Positions 1 through 5,544 are shown, numbered from the stretch's first letter. The stretch is DNA of 5,544 nucleotides from Methanocalculus sp. (GCF_029762515.1 NZ_JARVGN010000122.1:1-5544); one strand, 5' to 3'. Notes: generated by a model from the sequence alone, not told the origin. Numbers and translations: made by a program.

Positions 1-1300
1 CTGGATCGAGTGCATTTCGAATTCGATCTTCTGTGAGCCCCATTTCCTGAAGAGAGATGCCTGAGATCTCTTTGCCCGCCTGTTCGATTACGCTCAGGGT
101 GATCTCTTTTGAGCGGACTGCCCGCCCGACAATGTTGTGTGCTGTTCTGAATGGTAGCCCAAACTCACGCACAAGTGTATCGGCAAGTTCGGTGGCGGTC
201 GAAAAGCCCCGGTCACTCTCCCGATACATCCTTTCGGCATTGAATACTGCCGTCTCCATCATTCCTGCAAGAATCTCCATGCTTGCAGCGGTATGGGAGA
301 TTCCACTCCAGAGATGTGGTGTCAGGGTCTGAAGATCGCGGTTATAGCTCATGGGGAGACCTTTCATGCAGACGAGTGCGGACTGGAATGCCCCTGCGAC
401 CGTTCCGGCGTGTCCGCGCATAATCTCGGCACAGTCCGGGTTCTTCTTCTGCGGCATGATCGAACTGGTGGAGCAGTATATGTCATCAAGCTCGACAAAC
501 TCCACAAAGGCACTGCTCCAGAGGATCAGCTCTTCACAGAGCCTGCTTGTATCTGCCATCAGAATGGCGAGGGCAGAGAGTGTCTCAAGTGCAAAATCCC
601 TCCCCGATACCGCATCCATCGAGTTCCCGAGGATGCTGTTGAACCCAAGCAGCCGACTGGTCATCTCACGATCGATCGGAAAACCAGTCGATGCAAATGC
701 GGCTGACCCGAGAGGTGATCGGTTCACGCGGGTAAATGTTTCGATAAGCCGTTCTGCACTTCGGGAAAAGGCCTCTTCATAGGCGAGAAGGTGATGGGCG
801 AGTGTTGTTGGCTGTGCATGCTGGAGGTGGGTGAAGCCCGGCATCACTGTTCCTGTATGCTCCCCGGCACGCCGGATAAGGATCTCCCTGAGTGTGGCAA
901 CTGATGTCAGGATCTCCAGAATATCCTCACGCACCCTGATCCTGAGGCAGGTTGCCACCTCATCATTTCGTGACCGTGCAAGGTGAAGCCGTCCTCCGGA
1001 ATCGATACCGGCTTTTGCAATTAATTCTCCCTCTATTCCCGCATGGATATCTTCAAAACGCTCATCGAATGCCTCATCCGGGATGCCCTCGGTATACATT
1101 CTGAAAAGCTCTGATGCAATCTTCTGTGCATGCTCCTTTGGTATCAGGTTCTGCTGCCTCAGCATCGCCAGGTGAGCCATATCCACCCGGAGATCCGCAG
1201 AGGCGATCCTCCGGTCAGCTTCCATTGATGAGAGGTACCGTGCAATGAGCGCGCTCCGCTCCCCGGCAAGCCTCCCTTCCCGTATCTGGTCGTGTCGCAT
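1..1300 (-). CDS. argH: Argininosuccinate lyase, C-terminus cut by window edge
   Basis: Cytoplasmic enzyme that cleaves argininosuccinate to arginine and fumarate, the last step of arginine synthesis; it belongs to the fumarase/aspartase superfamily and acts as a homotetramer. The minus-strand reading frame is open from the ATG at 1300 to the window edge (433 codons) with no stop. Visible motifs: MEADRRIASADLRVD near residues 26-40; HLARSRNDEVAT (106-117), the substrate-binding signature; GFTHLQHAQPTT (155-166) with the conserved catalytic-region His158; GSAAFASTGFPIDR (198-211); and the flexible signature loop SSIMPQKKNPD (279-289), which carries the catalytic serine in this family. YNRDLQTLTPHLW (319-331) is typical of the family. 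The start is supported by GAGGAAGAGG immediately upstream and by the family-like opening MRHDQIREGRL. About 50-60 residues at the C-terminus should lie outside the window, judging by usual family length. Transcribed divergently from the ABC importer operon. Identification is near certain. Confidence 0.97.
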   Translation of the reverse strand, partial: MRHDQIREGRLAGERSALIARYLSSMEADRRIASADLRVDMAHLAMLRQQNLIPKEHAQKIASELFRMYTEGIPDEAFDERFEDIHAGIEGELIAKAGIDSGGRLHLARSRNDEVATCLRIRVREDILEILTSVATLREILIRRAGEHTGTVMPGFTHLQHAQPTTLAHHLLAYEEAFSRSAERLIETFTRVNRSPLGSAAFASTGFPIDREMTSRLLGFNSILGNSMDAVSGRDFALETLSALAILMADTSRLCEELILWSSAFVEFVELDDIYCSTSSIMPQKKNPDCAEIMRGHAGTVAGAFQSALVCMKGLPMSYNRDLQTLTPHLWSGISHTAASMEILAGMMETAVFNAERMYRESDRGFSTATELADTLVREFGLPFRTAHNIVGRAVRSKEITLSVIEQAGKEISGISLQEMGLTEDRIRNALDP

Positions 1301-1310
1301 CCTCTTCCTC
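1301..1310 (-). promoter_or_regulatory. Shine-Dalgarno region of argH
   Basis: On the minus strand the ten bases before the argH ATG read GAGGAAGAGG. The distal GAGG (1310-1307) is six bases from the start codon, a normal spacing for pairing with the 3' end of 16S rRNA. The proximal AGG is too close to be used. This supports the ATG at 1300 as the start. The site directly abuts the inverted repeat at 1311-1332. Confidence 0.7.
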
Positions 1311-1332
1311 TTCAGGTATGATAGTACCTGAA
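1311..1332 (-). promoter_or_regulatory. 22-bp inverted repeat before the argH ribosome binding site
   Basis: TTCAGGTA, a 6-nt spacer, then TACCTGAA: two perfect 8-bp arms. On the argH strand the repeat ends at 1311 and is followed at once by GAGGAAGAGG (1310-1301) and the ATG at 1300. It could be a protein-binding operator, since two half-sites about one helical turn apart suit a dimeric regulator. It could also be an RNA hairpin in the 5' leader, with an 8-bp stem and 6-nt loop that could affect ribosome access. The sequence alone does not decide between these. The symmetry is seen directly; the regulatory role is inference. Confidence 0.55.
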
Positions 1333-1397
1333 AACTGATTATCTCTTCGTAGAAATCGATTCTTTTCGGGAAGGAACGTGGTGCTTATCCTCAGCAA

Positions 1398-1419
1398 AAA
1401 TTCTCTTTTTGTAGAATTT
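1398..1419. repeat. Inverted repeat AAATTCT-N8-AGAATTT in the divergent promoter region
   Basis: Two perfect 7-bp arms (1398-1404 and 1413-1419) flank an 8-bp spacer. The repeat spans the stretch from the candidate argH TATA element to its predicted start site, a common place for an archaeal repressor to bind. The flanks are AT-rich, so chance symmetry is a real alternative. The importer TATA box lies about 50 bp away. Confidence 0.35.
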
Positions 1420-1430
1420 ATTAATTAAAT
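1416..1430 (-). promoter_or_regulatory. Candidate TATA element for argH
   Basis: An AT-only stretch reading ATTTAATTAATAAAT on the minus strand is the best TATA-like element upstream of argH. Archaeal initiation about 25 bases downstream of the TATA centre would start transcription near 1397, leaving a leader of roughly 95-100 nt that contains the 1311-1332 inverted repeat. The element is nearly self-complementary, so its orientation is not certain from sequence. It lies about 40 bp from the TATA box of the divergent importer operon. Confidence 0.4.
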
Positions 1431-1468
1431 GTCTCTATAATGTCCACGAAATTCCAAAATCCAATAGA

Positions 1469-1476
1469 TTATATAA
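1469..1476 (+). promoter_or_regulatory. TATA box of the ABC importer operon, predicting a leaderless mRNA
   Basis: TTATATAA is a close match to the archaeal TATA consensus. Its centre is about 26 bases upstream of the A of the start codon at 1498, which is the usual TATA-to-start distance in archaea. No Shine-Dalgarno sequence is visible between the box and the ATG; the interval is pyrimidine-rich. Both facts point to transcription starting at or next to the ATG, giving a leaderless mRNA. The upstream AATAG is only a weak BRE-like match. Confidence 0.65.
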
Positions 1477-1497
1477 TCTTCCCCACCACTTCTACTT

Positions 1498-2718
1498 ATG
1501 AAAATGAAGGTGTTAGGGTGTATCATAACTCTTCTTGCACTTGCCCTGTTGGTTGCGGGCTGTGTCACAGAAGAAGTACCGGTAACTCCCCCGAATGGTG
1601 TGCAGAGTGAAGTAGGTATCATGTATACGGCAGTCGGGCAGATGCCGATGCTCCTCTCGACTGGCCAGGTTGACGGGTTCATGGTCTGGCAGCCGCTTGT
1701 GTCTGTTGCAACAGTCTCCGGAATCGGGACTGTTGTCAGCTATTCACAGGATCTCCCTCCGGAAGGTACCTGGAAAGATCATACCTGCTGTGCACTCTCT
1801 GCACGTGAGGATTTTATCGCAGCACATCCAGATGTTGCAAATGCGTTTGCAGCGCTTTTTATCCTGGCTGGAGACTATGTCCAGAATAATCCCGAGAGAA
1901 CCGCCGGGATATCAGCCAACTGGCTGTATGGCGGGGCTGATATGACCTTTGGCGATGTGACGATCAGCTCCCATGATGTCCTGAAGGACTCTATCCCGAC
2001 GATTCGGTTTACAACAGAACACTCACCGGAATGGCTGGAGAGCAATGATGAATTCATTCTGGCTCTCCGTGATATAGGGTACCTGACCGGCTCTCTCAAG
2101 GATGCCTCAAAGGAAGAGGTTCGCGGGATGCTCTTTGACTTTGCTCCCTATGAAGCGGGGCGGGCAATGATTGATGCAGGTGAGATTGTCACTCCTGCAA
2201 AACTCACGAAGCCGATCTCTCTTGGGTATCTCCCCTCCGATCATGATGCACCCCTCTTCGTTGCCGTGAAGGAATGGCAGTACTTCAATGACGAATATGG
2301 TATCGCCCTGAAACCGCGCTCAGATGTCCCGGGCAAGGTTGAAGTTGCCGATCTGATCGTAAACGGTGTAACTGTCGCCGAAGTGAGGCTTGTACTCGGC
2401 GAGGGTGGTGCTCCGCTGATGACACTCATGTCGACTGACGCTATCCAGATGGCATATGCCGGCACCCCGCCCGCGATTAATGCCATCGACAAGGGAACGC
2501 CTATTAAGATCCTCTTCCCAACACAGACTGAAGGATCTGGCTTTGTTGTTGCGGCCTCTGCTCCGGTTACCGACTGGAACTCATTCATTACATGGGTTGA
2601 AAAACGATCTGCCGAGGGTAAACCAGTGAAGATTGCCTCGCCTGCCAGAGGCTCGATCCAGGATGTGCAGATTAAATACGCACTTCAGGAGAGCGGTGTG
2701 GTGGTGAAAGAAGTCTGA
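1498..2718 (+). CDS. ABC importer substrate-binding lipoprotein (NitT/TauT/SsuA class), lobes in permuted order
   Basis: Extracytoplasmic solute receptor of an ABC importer, 406 residues. It starts with a lipoprotein-type signal: basic MKMK, a hydrophobic core, and lipobox LVAGC with Cys22 as the likely lipidation and anchor site. A Pro/Thr/Val-rich linker follows (about 23-37). Residues about 38-237 resemble the second half of SsuA/TauA/NrtA proteins: GQMPMLLSTGQVDGFMVWQP (47-66) matches the family's 'xxLxxGxVDAxxxWxP' segment, then the HTCCAL motif (95-100), REDFIAAHPDV (103-113) and the C-terminal helices. Residues 238-406 resemble the first half: LGYLPSDHDAPLFVAVKEW (242-260), STDAIQMAYAGTPPAINAIDKG (312-333) and SPARGSIQDVQIKYALQESG (381-400). 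The order is therefore reversed from the family. The frame is intact, has its own promoter, and ends on the permease start codon, so it looks like a working gene. The substrate is not determinable; nitrate, sulfonate, bicarbonate or a thiamine precursor are family possibilities. Confidence 0.88.
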   Translation: MKMKVLGCIITLLALALLVAGCVTEEVPVTPPNGVQSEVGIMYTAVGQMPMLLSTGQVDGFMVWQPLVSVATVSGIGTVVSYSQDLPPEGTWKDHTCCALSAREDFIAAHPDVANAFAALFILAGDYVQNNPERTAGISANWLYGGADMTFGDVTISSHDVLKDSIPTIRFTTEHSPEWLESNDEFILALRDIGYLTGSLKDASKEEVRGMLFDFAPYEAGRAMIDAGEIVTPAKLTKPISLGYLPSDHDAPLFVAVKEWQYFNDEYGIALKPRSDVPGKVEVADLIVNGVTVAEVRLVLGEGGAPLMTLMSTDAIQMAYAGTPPAINAIDKGTPIKILFPTQTEGSGFVVAASAPVTDWNSFITWVEKRSAEGKPVKIASPARGSIQDVQIKYALQESGVVVKEV

Positions 2719-3479
2719 TGAAATGGTATCTGAAGATCATTCCTCTCCTTTTTCTTCTTGTTGCCTGGGAGGTTGTATCGGTTCTATTGAATAATCCATT
2801 CATTCTTCCGGAACCGGTATCTGTTGCCGCGGTCCTTTTCAAACCGACGGCGGATATTCTAGGGAGCGGAAGTATCCTGGATAACTCCCTTCTCTCAATC
2901 TGGAGGGTTGCTCTTGGATTTGGGCTTGCAGTTGCCTGTGCTGTACCGGCAGGGATTATTATCGGGCGTTACCGTCCTGTCGAAGAGCTGGTAAACCCGA
3001 TCATCCAGCTCTTCAGGCCCATCCCACCTCTTGCATGGGTTCCTCTTGCATTAGCATGGTTTAAGATCGGCCTTCCCTCCATGGTCTTCATCATCTTCAT
3101 CGGGTCATTCTTCCCGATTTTGATCAATAGCATAGATGGTGTACGGAGGGTGAATCGTACCTGGATTGAGACTGCGGCGATCTATGGTGCAAAAGGGTGG
3201 AAACTCCTTGCATATGTGATTTTACCGGCTGCTGCTCCCGTTATCTGGACGGGTCTTCGGGTCGGTTTTGGGGTTGCCTGGATGTGTGTCGTTGCTGCAG
3301 AGATGCTCCCGGGCACCAATTCGGGTATCGGGTACCTGATCATGTACTCATACAACTGGGGTCAGGTGCAGGTGATCATCGCTGGTATGATCGTCATCGG
3401 CATCATCGGGATTGGTGTGGATATTCTCTTCCGTGAAGTTGAGAAGCGAAAGTTCCAGTGGCAGGAGATGAACAGATGA
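2718..3479 (+). CDS. ABC importer permease (SsuC/TauC class)
   Basis: Membrane channel subunit, 253 residues, close to the usual 250-270 of the SsuC/TauC/NrtB family; it probably works as a homodimer. A hydrophobic first helix (about 5-24) is followed by FILPEPVSV (28-36), typical of the family start. Further hydrophobic segments lie near 58-84, 101-117, 119-137, 180-195 and 217-237. The family block RPIPPLAWVPLALAWF occupies 100-115. The EAA loop that docks onto the ATPase runs from about 151 to 171 (TAAIYGAKGWKLLAYVILPA), with the conserved Gly157 and a following LP. The start ATG shares its A with the TGA stop of the binding-protein gene (TGATG), so translational coupling is likely and no independent strong Shine-Dalgarno is seen. 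The class is certain; the substrate is unknown. Confidence 0.95.
   Translation: MKWYLKIIPLLFLLVAWEVVSVLLNNPFILPEPVSVAAVLFKPTADILGSGSILDNSLLSIWRVALGFGLAVACAVPAGIIIGRYRPVEELVNPIIQLFRPIPPLAWVPLALAWFKIGLPSMVFIIFIGSFFPILINSIDGVRRVNRTWIETAAIYGAKGWKLLAYVILPAAAPVIWTGLRVGFGVAWMCVVAAEMLPGTNSGIGYLIMYSYNWGQVQVIIAGMIVIGIIGIGVDILFREVEKRKFQWQEMNR
3464..3467 (+). promoter_or_regulatory. Shine-Dalgarno site that decides the ATPase start
   Basis: GGAG inside the 3' end of the permease gene lies eight bases before the ATG at 3476. It supports that ATG over an in-frame GTG at 3458, which would add six residues with no family counterpart. Confidence 0.65.
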
Positions 3480-4234
3480 CTGTTGTCCTCAGAAATGTCA
3501 GCAAAACCTTTACAGCGCGCCAGAATGAGCAGCTCCTTGCCCTTGACAATATCTCGGCCACAGTGGCAAAAGGTGAGTTCCTCTGTATCCTCGGCCCTTC
3601 AGGCTGCGGAAAGACCACCCTTCTCAGGATGATCGGCGGCCTTGATCATCCGACATCGGGGGAGATTGTTGTTGGGGGAACTCCGGTCACCGGCCCTGAT
3701 CCGCGGCTTGCCATGATCTTTCAGGAGTATTCACTCTATCCCTGGCGAACCGTCCGGGCAAATGTGGGCTTCGGCCTCCAGATGCGCGGGATGCCAGATG
3801 AAGAGCGAGAGGAGATCGTAAACCGCTTCATCGGTCTGGTTGGTCTGGAAGGATTTGGTGATAGTTACCCATATGAACTCTCAGGAGGGATGCGGCAACG
3901 TGTGGCGGTTGCCCGGGCGCTGGCAACCGATCCTGCTGTCCTCCTGATGGATGAGCCATTTGGCGCCCTTGACGCGCGGACACGAAACAGGATGCAGAAA
4001 GAGCTCCTCTTTATCTGGGAGAAGACGAAGAAGACGGTTATGTTTGTTACTCACAGTGTGGATGAAGCAGTCTTTTTAGCTGATCGGATCATGGTGCTCT
4101 CAGCACGACCCGGAAGGATAGCCGGGATCTATGATGTCGACATCCCCCGCCCCCGCGACCGTACCAGTGTCGAGTTTGCAACCATCCGCCGGAATGTGCT
4201 GGAATTTATCGATCGTCTCGAGCACAGCCAATAA
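3476..4234 (+). CDS. ABC importer ATPase (SsuB/TauB class)
   Basis: Cytoplasmic nucleotide-binding subunit that powers the importer, 252 residues from the chosen ATG. All catalytic elements are present: Walker A GPSGCGKTT (40-48), Q-loop glutamine 83 in FQEYSLYPWRTV, ABC signature LSGGMRQR (135-142), Walker B VLLMDE (155-160) with the catalytic Glu160, D-loop GALD (163-166), and the switch histidine His193 in VTHSVDEA. QEYSLYPWRTV and the tail VDIPRPRDR are characteristic of the NitT/TauT subfamily. The start codon overlaps the permease stop as ATGA (4 nt), and a GGAG lies eight bases upstream, so it is the third cistron of the operon. No separate regulatory domain follows the ABC domain. No clear terminator follows before the next gene. 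Confidence 0.96.
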   Translation: MTVVLRNVSKTFTARQNEQLLALDNISATVAKGEFLCILGPSGCGKTTLLRMIGGLDHPTSGEIVVGGTPVTGPDPRLAMIFQEYSLYPWRTVRANVGFGLQMRGMPDEEREEIVNRFIGLVGLEGFGDSYPYELSGGMRQRVAVARALATDPAVLLMDEPFGALDARTRNRMQKELLFIWEKTKKTVMFVTHSVDEAVFLADRIMVLSARPGRIAGIYDVDIPRPRDRTSVEFATIRRNVLEFIDRLEHSQ

Positions 4235-4235
4235 C

Positions 4236-4242
4236 TTTTATA
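4236..4242 (+). promoter_or_regulatory. Candidate TATA box for the uL16 gene
   Basis: TTTTATA lies immediately after the ATPase stop codon. It predicts a transcript start near 4265 and a leader of about 30 nt carrying the GAGGAG site. A second AT-rich stretch, TTTTATTAA (4257-4265), is an alternative that would give a much shorter leader. Read-through from the importer operon is also possible, as no strong terminator is visible between them. Confidence 0.5.
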
Positions 4243-4280
4243 CCTCATACCATCCATTTTATTAAGCATATTTTCATAGC

Positions 4281-4286
4281 GAGGAG
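4281..4286 (+). promoter_or_regulatory. Shine-Dalgarno site of the uL16 gene
   Basis: GAGGAG lies eight bases before the ATG at 4295, separated from it by a T-rich spacer. It is the strongest ribosome binding site in the window, fitting a highly expressed ribosomal protein gene, and contrasts with the absence of such a site at the importer's first gene. Confidence 0.75.
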
Positions 4287-4294
4287 TTTTTTAC

Positions 4295-4801
4295 ATGGTA
4301 CGAAAACCAGCAAAGATGTACAGGGCCATTTCAAAGAAGGCATATACACGCAGGAAATATATGGGTGGTGTCCCGGGCCTGAAGATTGTCCAGTTTGATA
4401 TGGGGAATCTGAAGGAAGAATTCCCGGTTGCCCTCCACCTTGAAGTGAAAGAGGCATGTCAGCTTCGTCACACAGCTCTTGAAGCTGCCCGTGTGAACAT
4501 GAATCGTCGCCTTATGAAGGAAGTGGGCAGGAGCAACTTCCATATGAAGCTCCGTGTCTATCCCCACCATGTTCTCAGGGAGAACAAACAGGCAACCGGT
4601 GCAGGTGCGGACCGTGTTTCAGAAGGAATGCGCCTTGCATTTGGAAAGGCAGTCGGGACCGCTGCACGTGTACACGAAAGACAGCGTGTCTTCACCATCT
4701 GGACATCTCCCCAGTACGTTGAGAAAGCAAAGTATGCGCTTCTCCATGGCGGACATAAGCTTCCAACACCTGTTTGTGTCGTCATCGAAGAGAAGAACTA
4801 A
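4295..4801 (+). CDS. rpl10e: 50S ribosomal protein uL16 (archaeal L10e/L16)
   Basis: Component of the large ribosomal subunit that binds 23S rRNA near the tRNA-binding centre. The 168-residue length fits the archaeal family, which lacks the extra C-terminal part of eukaryotic RPL10. Diagnostic stretches: RKPAKMYR and AYTRRKYMGGVPGLKI (residues 3-31), LRHTALEAARVNMNRRL (57-73), FHMKLRVYPHHVLREN (82-97), and ATGAGADRVSEGMRLAFGK (100-118), the loop region that reaches toward the P site, then GTAARV (121-126). As in many archaea, the gene stands apart from the main ribosomal protein clusters. It has its own TATA box and a strong Shine-Dalgarno, and is followed by an oligo-T tract, so it is probably a single-gene transcript, with possible read-through from upstream. 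Identification is near certain. Confidence 0.98.
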   Translation: MVRKPAKMYRAISKKAYTRRKYMGGVPGLKIVQFDMGNLKEEFPVALHLEVKEACQLRHTALEAARVNMNRRLMKEVGRSNFHMKLRVYPHHVLRENKQATGAGADRVSEGMRLAFGKAVGTAARVHERQRVFTIWTSPQYVEKAKYALLHGGHKLPTPVCVVIEEKN

Positions 4802-4815
4802 AAACCTTCAATACC

Positions 4816-4823
4816 TTTTTTTT
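4816..4823 (+). terminator. Oligo-T termination tract after the uL16 gene
   Basis: Eight consecutive T residues start 14 bases past the uL16 stop codon, without an evident stem-loop before them. Archaeal RNA polymerase commonly terminates at such U-rich tracts with no hairpin, helped by the aCPSF1 termination factor. Confidence 0.6.
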
Positions 4824-4840
4824 ACCTGCATATTTCACGA

Positions 4841-4847
4841 CTTTTAT
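4841..4847 (+). promoter_or_regulatory. Candidate TATA box for the fumarase gene
   Basis: CTTTTAT lies about 28 bases upstream of the ATG at 4873. The expected start of transcription falls around 4868-4873, so the mRNA would be leaderless or have only a few leader bases. AGGCGG (4866-4871) is a weak Shine-Dalgarno match that sits too close to the ATG for normal spacing, in keeping with leaderless translation. Confidence 0.45.
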
Positions 4848-4872
4848 CATCTTTCGCATCATATCAGGCGGT

Positions 4873-5544
4873 ATGAGTACCCGTGAAGAGCAGACGCTCC
4901 GGAAGGCTGTCTCGGATGCGACTCTTGCCTGTATCCAAGAGGCTGAGGTATTCCTTCCCCCGGATGTAGAGGCTGCTATTGATGCTGCATACGAGTTGGA
5001 AGCCGATCCCGTGGCCCGGGGAGAGCTTGCCAATATTCGCGCGAATATCTCCGAAGCCGGGAGACTGAATCTCCCTCTCTGTCAGGATACCGGAATTGCT
5101 GTCATCTACATGACGGTACCTCATTGCTACCCTTTACATGAAGCAGATCTGAGGGAAGCCGTTTATGATGGGGTCAGGCGTGCAACCCTCTCTGTCCCTC
5201 TCAGGCCAAATGCAGTCGATCCGGTTTCACGGCAGAACAGTGGTGATAATACCGGTGTTTCAATCCCGCCGATCCATATCAGCGAAGGACCTGATCTCAC
5301 CATCACTGTCCTTCCGAAAGGAGCAGGATCCGAGAATGTCTCACGCATCGGGATGCTCCTTCCTTCACAGGGAAATGAGATCCCTGCATTTATTGTTGAA
5401 ACGGTGCTGCTGGCAGGCGGCCGGCCATGCCCGCCGGTTGTTGTCGGCGTTGGGATCGGAGGGACATTTGATCTGGCTGCCGCTCTTGCTAAAGAGGCGC
5501 TTCTCCTCCCTATTGATGCGATGGATACCTATGAAACAGAGATC
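4873..5544 (+). CDS. fumA: Fumarate hydratase class I, alpha (N-terminal) subunit, cut by window end
   Basis: Iron-sulfur hydro-lyase subunit that interconverts fumarate and malate; in methanogens this is a step of the incomplete reductive TCA pathway toward 2-oxoglutarate. The frame stays open to the window edge (224 codons of a usual total near 280). Family marks: LPLCQDTGIA (67-76) with Cys70, an expected 4Fe-4S ligand; SRQNSGDNTG (119-128); LPKGAGSEN (147-155); and GGRPCPPVVVGVGIGGTFD (182-200) with Cys186, a second expected cluster ligand. The third cysteine ligand should lie beyond the window. The split-gene architecture predicts a separate beta subunit gene elsewhere. The sequence alone does not fully exclude the related L-tartrate dehydratase alpha subunit (TtdA), but fumarase is the expected enzyme in a methanogen. 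Fumarate is also the by-product of ArgH at the other end of the window. Confidence 0.93.
   Translation, partial: MSTREEQTLRKAVSDATLACIQEAEVFLPPDVEAAIDAAYELEADPVARGELANIRANISEAGRLNLPLCQDTGIAVIYMTVPHCYPLHEADLREAVYDGVRRATLSVPLRPNAVDPVSRQNSGDNTGVSIPPIHISEGPDLTITVLPKGAGSENVSRIGMLLPSQGNEIPAFIVETVLLAGGRPCPPVVVGVGIGGTFDLAAALAKEALLLPIDAMDTYETEI

Noticed and set aside
57..782. Plus-strand open frames of 91, 137 and 143 residues
   Set aside because: They lie antisense to argH, whose minus-strand translation shows all family motifs. Their own translations have low-complexity, unrecognisable composition and no ribosome binding sites.
1215..1397. Minus-strand 60-residue open frame overlapping the argH start
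   Set aside because: It runs in another frame over the argH leader and first codons. Its translation resembles no family, and the inverted repeat and Shine-Dalgarno fit the argH ATG at 1300 instead.
1498..2718. The binding-protein gene as a pseudogene or two broken gene fragments
   Set aside because: The frame is continuous over 406 codons, carries a proper lipoprotein signal and TATA box at the start, and overlaps the permease start at the end. Decay would not be expected to preserve both lobes and the coupling.
3458..3475. GTG at 3458 as the ATPase start
   Set aside because: It would add MAGDEQ before the family-like start MTVVLRNVSKTF. The ATG at 3476 has a GGAG eight bases upstream and the ATGA overlap typical of such operons.
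4245..5348. Minus-strand and alternate-frame open frames across the uL16 and fumarase genes
   Set aside because: They are shadows of strongly identified genes, with no family resemblance or initiation signals of their own.
1..5544. CRISPR array, tRNA or rRNA genes, insertion sequence, prophage or defence genes
   Set aside because: No spaced direct repeats, cloverleaf-like segment, transposase-like frame or terminal repeats were seen. All stretches over 300 bases are accounted for by coding genes; the longest gap is the 197-bp divergent promoter region.

Overview
The window looks like chromosomal DNA of a methanogenic euryarchaeon, most likely of the order Methanomicrobiales. This rests on an archaeal-type ribosomal protein uL16 (L10e), a split class I fumarase as used in the reductive half TCA pathway of methanogens, an archaeal-style ArgH, TATA-box promoters and oligo-T termination. 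No phylogenetic computation was possible, so the order is an inference from protein character and gene content.

Layout: (1) positions 1-1300, minus strand: argH (argininosuccinate lyase), cut by the window start and lacking its C-terminal end. (2) 1301-1497: a divergent intergenic region with two back-to-back AT-rich promoter candidates, a 7-bp-arm inverted repeat (1398-1419), and an 8-bp-arm inverted repeat (1311-1332) directly before the argH ribosome binding site. (3) 1498-4234, plus strand: a tightly overlapping three-gene ABC importer operon of the nitrate/sulfonate/taurine (NitT/TauT) class: lipoprotein substrate-binding protein, permease, ATPase. (4) 4295-4801: the uL16/L10e gene with its own TATA box and Shine-Dalgarno site, followed by an oligo-T tract. 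(5) 4873-5544: the alpha (N-terminal) subunit of an iron-sulfur fumarate hydratase, cut by the window end.

The importer genes form one unit: stop and start codons overlap at both junctions (TGATG, then ATGA), so translation is probably coupled, and together they supply every part of a type I importer (capture, channel, energy). The transported substrate cannot be read from the sequence. The main oddity is the binding protein. Its two lobes are in reversed order compared with the SsuA/TauA/NrtA family: the segment normally C-terminal follows the lipoprotein signal, and the segment normally N-terminal comes last. It reads as a natural circular permutation within an otherwise intact operon. argH, uL16 and fumarase are housekeeping genes, so the window is mostly ordinary core genome with this unusual transporter component inserted in it or long resident there.
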